From NCBI GenBank assembly GCA_029242295.1, contig JAQWUF010000129.1, positions 1 to 19,547 of the forward strand: 19,547 nt of DNA, written 5' to 3'. Shown here piece after piece: positions 6,988-14,791 of this stretch. The notes under the pieces were generated by a model that made no database searches, was not told the origin of the DNA, and saw nothing but the letters and a program-made list of their open reading frames with translations. Every line of letters begins with the position of its first letter. Positions within the stretch are counted from its first letter, which is position 1. Origin of the DNA: UBA2040 sp002332715. Its GTDB lineage: Bacteria; Bacteroidota; Bacteroidia; Flavobacteriales_D; Crocinitomicaceae. A program made the translations under genes and the position numbers.

Positions 6988-8691
6988 ATGCGCATTCTTA
7001 TTTCATGTATTATTGTTTTTGGTCTTCAAAATATGGCTCTTGGACAATGGGATGGAAATTCAACGCCCACTTACCCAGAGGTTATAAATCAGTGCCAAAC
7101 TTGGGCAAATAACCACGAGGAAATAGAACTGTTTCAAATGGGAATGTCAGATTATGACTTACCAATTTATGTGTTCATAATTAACGGGGCTAATGATTCC
7201 TTGAGAACCTTTGAGAAGGGCAGGGAATCAACAACTATTCTGGTTAACAATGCTATTCATCCTGGTGAACCAGATGGGGTGAATGCTATGCTCATTTGGA
7301 CGAAAAACTGGATTAAAAATGGCAAAAAGACGAAGGATATGCCTGTTATCGCTTTCATTCCTGCATACAATGTTGGTGGAATGATGACTCGTTCCGGCAC
7401 TAGTCGAGCAAATCAAAACGGACCTGAGGAATACGGATTCCGAGGGAATGCACAGAACCTAGATTTAAATCGAGATTTCATTAAAATGGATTCTAAAAAT
7501 TCGTTTGTGTTTGTAAAGATTTTTCATGCCTTGAATCCGGATGTTTTTATCGACAATCACGTAACGAACGGAGCGGATTACCAGCATGTTTTGACGTTGA
7601 TTTCCCCATTGAAAGAGCGATTAGCACCAAGTATGGAAGATCAAACTTATTGTAAAATGATTCCCGAATTGAAGAGAGGTTTGACGGAGAGGCAAATAGA
7701 TTTGGTTCCGTATGTCGATTTAAAAAACCAGGTTCCTGACAATGGAATTGTCGCTTTTAATGATTTGCCACGCTATTCAATGGGGTATGCTTCTCTATTC
7801 AACACCTTCTCATTTACGGTAGAAACACACATGCTCAAACCTTTTCCGCAGCGAGTTCAAGCTACTCTGGCTTTTTTCGAGGAAATGGTAGCTTATTGTT
7901 CGACAGAAAGTAAGGCGATTGAAAAAGCGAGAGAAGACGCAATCGCCGTTCAAAAGGTTGAGAAATATCATTATTTCAATTTTATATTGGACGAAACGAA
8001 GGCAGATAGCATCACCTTTAGGGGTTTTGAGGCAAAGTATACGCAAAGTGAAGTAACAGGATTGGATCGATTGTATTACGATAGAAATGAACCTTGGACA
8101 AAGAAAATTCCTTTTTATCAAACACACGTGGCGATGGATTCCGTGGCTTTGCCGAATCAATATCTCGTTGCGGGCCAGGCACAAGATGTAATTGATAGAC
8201 TTAAGGCAAACAATATTGGCATGGTAGAAATAACCACAGATGGAGTTATCGAGGCATACAAACAGAAGGTGAATAGCTTCAAAAGTCCTAATTCTCCTTA
8301 TGAAAATCACTTTTTACATTCAGAGGTAGAAATTGAGTTGGTGAAAGAAAAAGTAAAAGTGAAAGCAGGAGATTATCTTATTCCGGCAGTCCAAACGAAT
8401 ATGTTTTTTTTGCAATCGGTATTATTTGCACAAACCGAAGACAGTTATTTTGGTTGGAATTTTTTCGACAGTTACATGGATGAAAAAGAATACTTCTCAC
8501 CCTATGTTTTCGAAGATATTGCGGCTGACTTACTAAAAGAGAATCCAGATTTAAAGAAGGAATTGGAGGAAAAGCGGAAATATGATGTCGATTTCGCAAA
8601 AAGTCAGTGGGCGCAATTATATTTCATTTATCAACGCAGCCCGTATTTCGAACCAAATTTTCGTGTTTTACCCGTTTACTTCGTCTATTAG
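6988..8691 (+). CDS. Secreted M14-family (zinc carboxypeptidase-like) metallopeptidase
   Basis: The 567-residue product starts with a signal peptide (MRILISCIIVFGLQNMALGQ) and carries an M14 peptidase domain in its first half. The zinc-binding motif is NNAIHPGEPDG, with His91 and Glu94 in this numbering. Downstream are the substrate-pocket motif LDLNRDF, the IDNHVTNGADYQH segment expected to supply the third zinc ligand, and the catalytic-Glu region FTVETHML. The remaining 250 residues form a family-specific C-terminal region with no recognised domain. It probably acts on peptides in the periplasm or outside the cell. An in-frame ATG at 6940 would add 16 residues in front of the signal peptide; I prefer 6988 because it gives a clean signal sequence. 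The gene is divergent from the prohibitin pair, with 128 bases between, and is followed by lhgO after 34 bases. Confidence 0.85.
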   Translation: MRILISCIIVFGLQNMALGQWDGNSTPTYPEVINQCQTWANNHEEIELFQMGMSDYDLPIYVFIINGANDSLRTFEKGRESTTILVNNAIHPGEPDGVNAMLIWTKNWIKNGKKTKDMPVIAFIPAYNVGGMMTRSGTSRANQNGPEEYGFRGNAQNLDLNRDFIKMDSKNSFVFVKIFHALNPDVFIDNHVTNGADYQHVLTLISPLKERLAPSMEDQTYCKMIPELKRGLTERQIDLVPYVDLKNQVPDNGIVAFNDLPRYSMGYASLFNTFSFTVETHMLKPFPQRVQATLAFFEEMVAYCSTESKAIEKAREDAIAVQKVEKYHYFNFILDETKADSITFRGFEAKYTQSEVTGLDRLYYDRNEPWTKKIPFYQTHVAMDSVALPNQYLVAGQAQDVIDRLKANNIGMVEITTDGVIEAYKQKVNSFKSPNSPYENHFLHSEVEIELVKEKVKVKAGDYLIPAVQTNMFFLQSVLFAQTEDSYFGWNFFDSYMDEKEYFSPYVFEDIAADLLKENPDLKKELEEKRKYDVDFAKSQWAQLYFIYQRSPYFEPNFRVLPVYFVY

Positions 8692-8705
8692 TTTTCGTAT
8701 TTTTG
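8675..8705 (+). promoter_or_regulatory. Putative promoter for lhgO
   Basis: TATTTTTG (8698-8705) fits the -7 consensus TAnnTTTG. Nineteen bases upstream is TTTA (8675-8678), one mismatch from the TTTG -33 element. The box straddles the peptidase stop region, and the predicted leader to the ATG at 8726 is about 17 bases. Confidence 0.45.
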
Positions 8706-8725
8706 TGACCAAATTTAGCAAGTAG

Positions 8726-9934
8726 ATGACTTACGATATAGCGATAGTTGGAGGAGGAATTGTGGGAGCAGCGACCTTTTATAAGTTACAGAAGAAGTAT
8801 CCCAGTTTAAATATTGCTCTCTTTGAGAAAGAGAATTTGTTGGCTGACCATCAAACCGGTCATAATTCGGGTGTGATTCACTCAGGATTGTACTATAAAC
8901 CAGGTTCGCTGAAAGCAAGAAATTGCATCGAAGGTCGTCATGAATTGGTCGCTTTTGCAAAGGAACATGGTATTGATCATGACGTTTGTGGTAAAATTGT
9001 CGTTGCAACGGGTGAGGAAGAGCTTCCTTTCTTGGAAAAAATCTATCAAACCGGATTAGAGAACGAAATTGAAGGGTTGCGTAAAATTGGTCCGGCAGAA
9101 ATTAAAGAAATAGAACCACATTGTCTTGGGATTGCAGGACTGCATGTTCCATGCACAGGTATCATTGATTTCCGCGGTGCGACCGAAAAAATGGTTGAAC
9201 TCGCTTTAGCGATGAATGCAAACAGTATATTGTACTTGCAACATGAGGTTTTGGACATAGAGAAAGACGAAGGACATTCGACTATCAAAACAAACAAAGG
9301 AGATTTTTCTGCAAAGTATTTGGTTTTTTGTGGTGGACTTCAAGCAGATCGGTTAGCGAAAAAAGACGATGTTAAGTTGAAAGAAAAAGTCGTTGGCTTC
9401 CGTGGTGATTATTACGAGTTGACTGAACAGGGACATCATAAAATCAAACATCTTATCTACCCTGTCCCTAATCCTGATTTTCCATTCTTGGGCGTGCATT
9501 TTACACGTATGACAGATGGTGAAATAGAATGTGGACCAAATGCCGTATTCACCTTCAAACGCGAAGGATATGGAAAAACGGACTTTTCATGGAGAGATAC
9601 GTGGGATGCATTGACCTATAAAGGAACGTGGAAGTTGTTTTTTAGCAATGCGCGTTTTGGAATTAATGAGTATAGAAGAGCTTTTTCGAAAAAATTATTC
9701 TTGAAAACTTTACAACGAATGGTTCCAGATTTAACGATGGATGATTTGAGAACTGGTCGCTCTGGTGTACGCGCTTTATTACTGCGTCAAGATGGTGACA
9801 CGCGTGATGACTTTAAAATTATTCATGAAGGAAATTCTATTCATGTCTTGAATGCACCTAGTCCTGCGGCAACTGCTTCCTTGGCTATTGGGAATTATAT
9901 CGCGAAAGAGGTAGAAGAGAAATTCAAATTGTAA
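8726..9934 (+). CDS. lhgO: L-2-hydroxyglutarate oxidase/dehydrogenase
   Basis: This 402-residue flavoprotein of the DAO/GlpO superfamily oxidises L-2-hydroxyglutarate to 2-oxoglutarate, removing a side product of malate dehydrogenase or lysine degradation. The N-terminal dinucleotide-binding motif is DIAIVGGGIVGAATFYKL (about residues 4-21), and the FAD ribose-binding acidic residue is in ALFEKEN. The LhgO-typical segment GHNSGVIHSGLYYKPGS follows (about 46-62). Further family motifs are GIIDFRGATEKM, GFRGDYYEL and, near the end, TGRSGVRALLL with LNAPSPAATASLAIG as the C-terminal FAD contact. Length is normal. No lysine-degradation gene is adjacent, so it appears to act as a stand-alone metabolite repair enzyme. 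Glycerol-3-phosphate oxidase is the main alternative but fits less well. Confidence 0.92.
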   Translation: MTYDIAIVGGGIVGAATFYKLQKKYPSLNIALFEKENLLADHQTGHNSGVIHSGLYYKPGSLKARNCIEGRHELVAFAKEHGIDHDVCGKIVVATGEEELPFLEKIYQTGLENEIEGLRKIGPAEIKEIEPHCLGIAGLHVPCTGIIDFRGATEKMVELALAMNANSILYLQHEVLDIEKDEGHSTIKTNKGDFSAKYLVFCGGLQADRLAKKDDVKLKEKVVGFRGDYYELTEQGHHKIKHLIYPVPNPDFPFLGVHFTRMTDGEIECGPNAVFTFKREGYGKTDFSWRDTWDALTYKGTWKLFFSNARFGINEYRRAFSKKLFLKTLQRMVPDLTMDDLRTGRSGVRALLLRQDGDTRDDFKIIHEGNSIHVLNAPSPAATASLAIGNYIAKEVEEKFKL

Positions 9935-9968
9935 TTTTAAAATTCAACAGCTATTAATTTTATACTAC

Positions 9969-9992
9969 TTGGTATAATACCTTTTGGTATAA
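9969..9992. promoter_or_regulatory. Operator-like GGTAT/ATACC repeats upstream of rlmF
   Basis: The nonamer TTGGTATAA occurs twice, at 9969-9977 and 9984-9992, with 15 bases between starts. Between them GGTATAATACC (9971-9981) is a perfect odd palindrome. Three GGTAT/ATACC half-sites are therefore packed into 20 bases in the gap before rlmF. This looks like a protein-binding site but could be chance in AT-rich DNA; there is no clear promoter box to relate it to. Confidence 0.35.
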
Positions 9993-10046
9993 AATTTGAT
10001 TTTAGAAATAGAATTTTCACTCGTTATTTTATTAAAATTCCAATTC

Positions 10047-11000
10047 ATGAGTAAATCAAAGATTCATCCGAGAAATAAATACCAGGGAAAGTACGATATT
10101 AACGCTTTGGTGAAGGCCTGCCCAGAATTGAAATCGTTTATCACCAAAAATATTTCGGGTGAAGAAACCATCGATTTCACACAGCCACAAGCCGTTCTAT
10201 TGTTGAACAAAGGTTTACTAATGACGCAATATGGTTTGGAATCATACGATCTCCCTGAAGACAATCTCATTCCGCCGATTCCAGGTCGAGCTGATTATAT
10301 TCATTACACGGCAGATTTAATTTCAAGTCGATCTTTCGGGAAGATTCCGACAGGACCGGAGGTGAAAGTTCTTGATATCGGATGCGGGGCAAATTGTATC
10401 TATCCGATTATTGGACACATTGAATATGGTTGGACTTTCGTTGGATCGGACATTCGTCAAGTGTCTTTGAAAACGGCAGAAGAAATTTGCAAAGGTAATG
10501 GTGAATTATTATTGAACATAGAATTTAGGAACCAGCGTCAAGCAAGAAATATTTTCGATGGAGTAATAATGAAAGGAGAAAAGTTTGATTTGAGTGTCTG
10601 CAATCCTCCGTTTTTTTCTTCACCTCAGGATTCAGTAAAGTCATCTACTCGAAAAGTAAAAAACTTGCACGGCGACAAAAGCGACTCTGTTCCAAAACAA
10701 AATTTTAGCGGTATAAGCAATGAATTATGGTGTGAAGGTGGTGAAAAACGCTTCGTGCAAAACATGATTTATGAAAGTGCGAAGGTGAAAGACAATGTAA
10801 TTTGGTTCACAACCTTGGTTTCAAAAGAGTCGAACTTGAAATTGTTTTATGCCTTGCTCGACAAATGCAGGGCGAAAGAGGTGAGAACGATACAGATGGG
10901 GCAGGGGAATAAGTCGAGTCGGATTTTGGCGTGGACGTTTACTCCAAAAAGGAAATTTGTGAAAGCTAAAAAAGAAAATTCGCGAATTTTAAAAGACTAA
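10047..11000 (+). CDS. rlmF: 23S rRNA (adenine-1618-N6)-methyltransferase RlmF
   Basis: RlmF methylates N6 of A1618 (E. coli numbering) in 23S rRNA before the large subunit is complete. The 317-residue product shows the family N terminus MSKSKIHPRNKYQGKYD and the block IPPIPGRADYIHYTADL. SAM motif I is VLDIGCGANCIYP at about 108-120, with the acidic residue of GSDIR, and the catalytic N6-adenine motif NPPFF is at about 186-190. The family also has GGEKRFVQNMI and TTLVSKESNL, both present. I chose the ATG at 10047: the frame is open back to a TTG at 9996, but the extra 17 hydrophobic residues are not part of the family. The lysine-rich C terminus is ordinary. It ends 40 bases from the convergent gene at 11041. 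Confidence 0.93.
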   Translation: MSKSKIHPRNKYQGKYDINALVKACPELKSFITKNISGEETIDFTQPQAVLLLNKGLLMTQYGLESYDLPEDNLIPPIPGRADYIHYTADLISSRSFGKIPTGPEVKVLDIGCGANCIYPIIGHIEYGWTFVGSDIRQVSLKTAEEICKGNGELLLNIEFRNQRQARNIFDGVIMKGEKFDLSVCNPPFFSSPQDSVKSSTRKVKNLHGDKSDSVPKQNFSGISNELWCEGGEKRFVQNMIYESAKVKDNVIWFTTLVSKESNLKLFYALLDKCRAKEVRTIQMGQGNKSSRILAWTFTPKRKFVKAKKENSRILKD

Positions 11001-11040
11001 GTTTTTAGTTTGCGAAAATCTGTTTTTTTGACACATGACT

Positions 11041-12303
11041 CTAAGTCTTTCTTTTCTTCTTCTTTGCCGCAGGAAACAAAATATTATTCAGAATCAACCG
11101 ATAACCCGGCGAATTTGGATGTAAGTTCAAATCTGTAGGAGGATCTGAAACTCTATGTTGGTAGTCCTCTGGATCGTGTCCACCATAAAATGTCCACGTA
11201 CCTTGACCCATTTCGCCATGAATGTAACGCGCGGTTCCCAGAGCTTCACTTTCTCCTAGAATCAACACGTTCGGCTTAATGAATTCTTTGTTGAAATCAG
11301 TCGTTTGACCATAAAATCCTGGGATAACATCCGTGTGACATTGCGTCAACATCGTTGGAACAACATCCCATTTCGCAGAAAAATCAAACAATGTAAAATT
11401 GTCGGTTTCTTCTCTTAATTTGTTGTGTTTCTCTGTTCCATCAATGTCAGAGTACTCATACACCATTGGGTTTCTCTCCAAAGTGAAGTCCTTGAAAGCA
11501 AAAGTATTGTCGTACTCGAGCTTATTTTGACAATTCGGGTCAGAGGGGTCGCCATCAAACATACTCTCGCAAATATCCGTTTTCGCCGCAGCTAGGGCAA
11601 TATCGAAACTATCTGTTCCACTGCACATGGTAAACAAGAATCCACCACCAAAAACGAATTCCCGGATTCTCAATGCCACTGCTAACTTCAATCCCGAAAC
11701 TTTCGCAAATCCCAATCGAATGGCACTTTCTTCTGCGTCTTTTACTTGTTGCTGATACCACGGAAACGAACGATAATTGGCATAAAACTTACCGTATTGG
11801 CCAGTAAAATCTTCGTGGTGTAAGTGCAGCCAATCATATTCCGGTAAAACTCCATTTACAATAGAAGAATCATAAATCTTATCATATGGAATTTCTGCAT
11901 AATCCAAAACGAGGGTTACTGCATCATCCCAGGGCATTTTTCCTTCAGGGGTATACACGGCAATCTTCGGTGCTTTTTCCAATTGAACCACTTCCATGTT
12001 TACTTCTGGATTTCCGATTTGTCGTTTTATTGCATTGACCTGACCGTCAGCAAGAACCTCGTATTTCACACCACGAATCACCAACTCTTCCTCAATTGTT
12101 TGTAAGTGAGGGAAAAGAAAAGATCCACCTCTGTAATTTAACAACCATTCCATCACTACATTGTTCTCAAGCACCCAAAATGAAACACCATACGCTTTCA
12201 AATGGTCGCTTTGTGAGTCGTCCATAGAAACTAAAATTTGAGAGGCATTCGTTTGGAAAGACCAGGTTATCAGTGAAAGAAAGAAAAGTGATTTGTTTAT
12301 CAT
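11041..12303 (-). CDS. Conserved secreted Bacteroidota protein, often labelled 'asparagine synthetase B'
   Basis: This 420-residue protein has a signal peptide (cleavage likely after WSFQTNA, about residue 20). It belongs to a family I recognise from Bacteroidota genomes, where it is frequently named asparagine synthetase B. Conserved blocks are MDDSQSDHLKAYGVSFWVL, EWLLNYRGGSF, KIAVYTPEGKMPWDDAVT, HLHHEDFTGQYGKF (about 160-173), GGGFLFTMCSGTDSFD (about 219-234), FYGGHDPEDYQHRV and SPGYRLILNNILFPA. There is no N-terminal nucleophile Cys2 and no ATP-pyrophosphatase SGGxDS motif, so synthetase activity is not supported. The Cys in FTMCSGTD and the alternating strand/helix layout suggest a class I glutamine-amidotransferase-like (ThuA/BPL_N-like) fold, which is inference. 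The C terminus is a Lys/Arg run. It lies 53 bases downstream of dnaB on the same strand with no clear promoter between. Confidence 0.75.
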   Translation of the reverse strand: MINKSLFFLSLITWSFQTNASQILVSMDDSQSDHLKAYGVSFWVLENNVVMEWLLNYRGGSFLFPHLQTIEEELVIRGVKYEVLADGQVNAIKRQIGNPEVNMEVVQLEKAPKIAVYTPEGKMPWDDAVTLVLDYAEIPYDKIYDSSIVNGVLPEYDWLHLHHEDFTGQYGKFYANYRSFPWYQQQVKDAEESAIRLGFAKVSGLKLAVALRIREFVFGGGFLFTMCSGTDSFDIALAAAKTDICESMFDGDPSDPNCQNKLEYDNTFAFKDFTLERNPMVYEYSDIDGTEKHNKLREETDNFTLFDFSAKWDVVPTMLTQCHTDVIPGFYGQTTDFNKEFIKPNVLILGESEALGTARYIHGEMGQGTWTFYGGHDPEDYQHRVSDPPTDLNLHPNSPGYRLILNNILFPAAKKKKRKT

Positions 12304-12356
12304 ATTATTTTAAAGTCGTTTTCCCAATTGTAATAACTCAAAAATCGTGCTTTTCT

Positions 12357-13931
12357 TTAAAAAGCATTCTCAATATCGCTGGAAGAGCTAAAATCTTCTC
12401 CATCTTTTTCGTTTATGACGTTGATTTTACTTGGAATGTTAAATGCATTCGCTGCTGCACTTTCAATAGCCTTGTTGCTATTCATAGCTGACCCAATTGT
12501 AGAATTTCCGAAATTGGCATCCATGTTATCCAAGTTCTCAAATCGGGCGTATTGACCTATGAATCGAAGTCGAACGGTATCCAAAGAACCATTTCTGTGT
12601 TTTGCTACGATGATTTCACCAATTCCTGCATTTGAACCGCCTTCACCATCGTCCATTAACCCATAATACTCTGGACGATAAATAAAGGAAACGATGTCGG
12701 CATCTTGCTCAATTGCTCCAGATTCACGAAGGTCGGAAAGTACCGGTCGTTTATCACCACCGCGTTGTTCAACTGACCGACTCAACTGAGACAGAGCAAT
12801 CATTGGCACGTTTAATTCTTTTGCAATTTCCTTAATAGAACGAGATATTAAGGAAATTTCTTGTTCACGATTTCCAGGACCTTTTCCACCACCGGCAGTC
12901 ATTAACTGTAGGTAATCGATGATGACCATTTGAATGTCGTATTGTAATTTCAAACGACGACATTTCGCCCGTAAATCGAAAATAGAAATTCCGGCTGTAT
13001 CATCAATGTAAATTGGTGCTTGGGATAATTTAGAGATTCGCGTGTGCAATTGTTGGAATTCATGCTCTGCCAAATCACCTTTCCGCAATTTATCTGCAGG
13101 CAAGCGACTTTCACTCGAAATCAAACGTTTTACCAATTGAACGGCTGACATCTCCAAAGAGAAAATGGCCACTCCCATTCCATAATCCACAGCTGTATTG
13201 CGTGCCATTGAAAGAACAAAGGCCGTTTTCCCCATAGCTGGACGAGCAGCAATTACAATCATATCTGATTTTTGCCAACCCGCGGTAATTTTATCTAGAT
13301 CTATGAATCCAGTTGGAATACCCGATAATCCATCTTTGTTTTGACTCGCTTTTTCAATTTCATCTATCGCCTCACGAACAACGTTCTTCATTTCAGCAAC
13401 TTGTTTCCCCATATTCTTCTCGGAGATTTTAAACAAGTCTTCCTCAGCTTTATTGAGTACTTCAAAAACATCATTGGTGTCCTCGTAGGCCAATTTTTGC
13501 ACCTCGGTACTCATACGAATCAATTCCCTTTTAATATGCTTTTCGCTTATAATTCGAGCGTGATATTCTATATGCGCTGCAGAAGCAACACGAGAAGTCA
13601 ATTGAGAAATATAAACCGCACCTCCACTGGCTTCTAATAGACCTTCCTTTTTCAATTGGTTGGTAACTGTAAGTATATCTACAGGTGTTGATGTCGCGAA
13701 TAATTCACGTACAGCAGTGTAAATATTTTGGTGTTTTGGATCGTAAAAACTCTGCGGAGAAAGCAAATCGATGGTATCAGTAACGGCATTTTTCTCGAGC
13801 ATCAATGCCCCAAGGACAGCTTGTTCGATGTCAATAGCTTGTGGTGGAAATTTCCCCAATTCGTTCGCCATCGGTCCTGCGTTTTTCAATCGATTAATTG
13901 GTTTTCTGTTGTTTTCCACCTTCTTTTCCAT
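12357..13931 (-). CDS. dnaB: Replicative DNA helicase DnaB
   Basis: DnaB is the hexameric 5'-3' helicase that unwinds DNA ahead of the replisome and recruits primase. The 524-residue product has the N-terminal collar domain (about 30-130, from PPQAIDIEQAVLGALM) and a linker helix. The RecA-like ATPase begins at GIPTGFIDLDKITAGW and has Walker A RPAMGKTA (230-237), Walker B VIIDYLQL (336-343) and the conserved ALSQLSRSVEQR with DLRESGAIEQDAD after it. No intein interrupts the motifs. A C-terminal tail of about 50 residues rich in Asn, Ser and Ala is poorly conserved in general. The ATG at 13931 is four bases from the predicted transcription start. It is divergent from mnmD and may be cotranscribed with the secreted-protein gene downstream. 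Confidence 0.96.
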   Translation of the reverse strand: MEKKVENNRKPINRLKNAGPMANELGKFPPQAIDIEQAVLGALMLEKNAVTDTIDLLSPQSFYDPKHQNIYTAVRELFATSTPVDILTVTNQLKKEGLLEASGGAVYISQLTSRVASAAHIEYHARIISEKHIKRELIRMSTEVQKLAYEDTNDVFEVLNKAEEDLFKISEKNMGKQVAEMKNVVREAIDEIEKASQNKDGLSGIPTGFIDLDKITAGWQKSDMIVIAARPAMGKTAFVLSMARNTAVDYGMGVAIFSLEMSAVQLVKRLISSESRLPADKLRKGDLAEHEFQQLHTRISKLSQAPIYIDDTAGISIFDLRAKCRRLKLQYDIQMVIIDYLQLMTAGGGKGPGNREQEISLISRSIKEIAKELNVPMIALSQLSRSVEQRGGDKRPVLSDLRESGAIEQDADIVSFIYRPEYYGLMDDGEGGSNAGIGEIIVAKHRNGSLDTVRLRFIGQYARFENLDNMDANFGNSTIGSAMNSNKAIESAAANAFNIPSKINVINEKDGEDFSSSSDIENAF

Positions 13932-13938
13932 ATTAAAA

Positions 13939-13969
13939 CAAAGATACGGTATTGAAGCTCCACATCGAA
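13939..13969 (-). promoter_or_regulatory. Promoter for dnaB
   Basis: On the minus strand TATCTTTG (13946-13939) is an exact -7 box, preceded at exactly 19 bases by TTCG (13969-13966), one mismatch from TTTG. The predicted start site is about four bases before the dnaB ATG, so the mRNA would be nearly leaderless. The site shares its 116-base region with the opposing mnmD promoter. Confidence 0.65.
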
Positions 13970-14035
13970 TTTTTTTGTAGATAAAAATTTAAAAAAGATA
14001 TAACGAATCGTTATTAACAATTGTTGAAACAAGTT

Positions 14036-14043
14036 TAACTTTG
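14036..14043 (+). promoter_or_regulatory. -7 promoter box for mnmD
   Basis: TAACTTTG matches TAnnTTTG exactly and ends four bases before the GTG start at 14048. Transcription would begin at about 14047, leaving a leader of zero or one base. The -33 element is not obvious; two TTG triplets at 14021-14026 are too close. Confidence 0.5.
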
Positions 14044-14047
14044 GCCC

Positions 14048-14722
14048 GTGCAAAGAAAGATAATCGAAACAGCTGATGGTTCAAAAACGATTCATATTGA
14101 GGATTGGGATGAACACTATCATTCGATAAATGGAGCGCATCAAGAAGCGATGCACGTTTTTATAAAAAAAGTGCGTGAGCGAATCGCTGAACGTAAAGAA
14201 ATTTCTATTCTTGAAATGGGATTTGGCACTGGACTCAATACCTTTCTTACTTTGCAAATGGCAACTGAATTGAATGTCAAGGTAAATTACTTTGGATTGG
14301 AAGCTTTTCCAGTGAATAAAGAAGAATTAGAAGCTTTGAATTACAATTCTCTTTGGAGCGAAGGGAGTAATTTTTTCGAAAAGATACACGATTCAGGATG
14401 GAGTCAGAAAGTGGAAATACATTCAAATTTTTCTCTTACGAAAATAGAAACCAAATTTGAAGATTGGGAGGCCATACCCAATACGTTCGATTTCATTTAT
14501 TTTGATGCATTTGGTCCGCGCGTGCAGCCCGAATTATGGACAATCCCTATTTTTGAAAAGGTGTTTGAATCGGCAAATGTAGGCGCGTTTTTTTTGACTT
14601 ATTGCGCCAAAGGGCAGGTGAGGAGAGATTTGGGGAGTGTTGGATTTAAAATGGAAAGATTATCCGGCCCTCCAGGAAAAAGAGAAATGTTGATGGGTAG
14701 CAAATCAGGTTGCCAACATTAG
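14048..14722 (+). CDS. mnmD: tRNA (5-methylaminomethyl-2-thiouridine) methyltransferase MnmD
   Basis: MnmD methylates the wobble nm5(s2)U34 to mnm5(s2)U34 in tRNAs, the last step done by the N-terminal half of bifunctional MnmC. Here it stands alone at 224 residues (DUF752) without the FAD-dependent MnmC1 half. Visible family features are the opening QRKIIETADGSKTIHIEDW, DEHYHSINGAHQEAMHVFI, SAM motif I in ILEMGFGTGLNTFLT (about 49-63), LEAFPVNKEEL and the catalytic-region FDFIYFDAFGPRVQPELW (about 152-169). The start is a GTG; this exact N terminus matches the family and no ATG alternative lies nearby. The C terminus GPPGKREMLMGSK is family-typical. It is monocistronic: a palindromic repeat begins four bases after the stop. 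Confidence 0.9.
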   Translation: MQRKIIETADGSKTIHIEDWDEHYHSINGAHQEAMHVFIKKVRERIAERKEISILEMGFGTGLNTFLTLQMATELNVKVNYFGLEAFPVNKEELEALNYNSLWSEGSNFFEKIHDSGWSQKVEIHSNFSLTKIETKFEDWEAIPNTFDFIYFDAFGPRVQPELWTIPIFEKVFESANVGAFFLTYCAKGQVRRDLGSVGFKMERLSGPPGKREMLMGSKSGCQH

Positions 14723-14725
14723 GTC

Positions 14726-14783
14726 ATTAAGCCTGCCTTGCGGCAGAAGAGATATTGGCTTGCCGTCGCAAGGCAGGATTAAT
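14726..14783. repeat. Inverted repeat (REP-like hairpin) after mnmD
   Basis: Arms of 17 bases (14726-14742 and 14767-14783) pair with one mismatch; the core CCTGCCTTGCG/CGCAAGGCAGG is perfect over 11 bases. The left arm end plus adjoining bases also forms a small hairpin of its own, CTGCC-TTGC-GGCAG. The GC-rich palindrome in AT-rich intergenic DNA resembles dispersed palindromic repeats of Bacteroidota genomes. A short T-run follows the right arm, so it may double as the mnmD terminator, and on the other strand it lies just after the broken peptide gene. Confidence 0.7.
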
Positions 14784-14791
14784 TTTCTTCA

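Noticed and set aside
7810..8310. 166-codon minus-strand open frame inside the M14 peptidase gene
   Set aside because: Antisense shadow of a clearly recognised gene, rich in Cys, Ile and Arg as expected from reverse-complement reading of AT-rich coding DNA.
10991..11050. AAAGACT/AGTCTTT arms across the convergent rlmF and secreted-protein ends, with a T-run inside
   Set aside because: Seven-base arms with a loop of about 45 bases and both arms inside coding ends; not a convincing bidirectional terminator.
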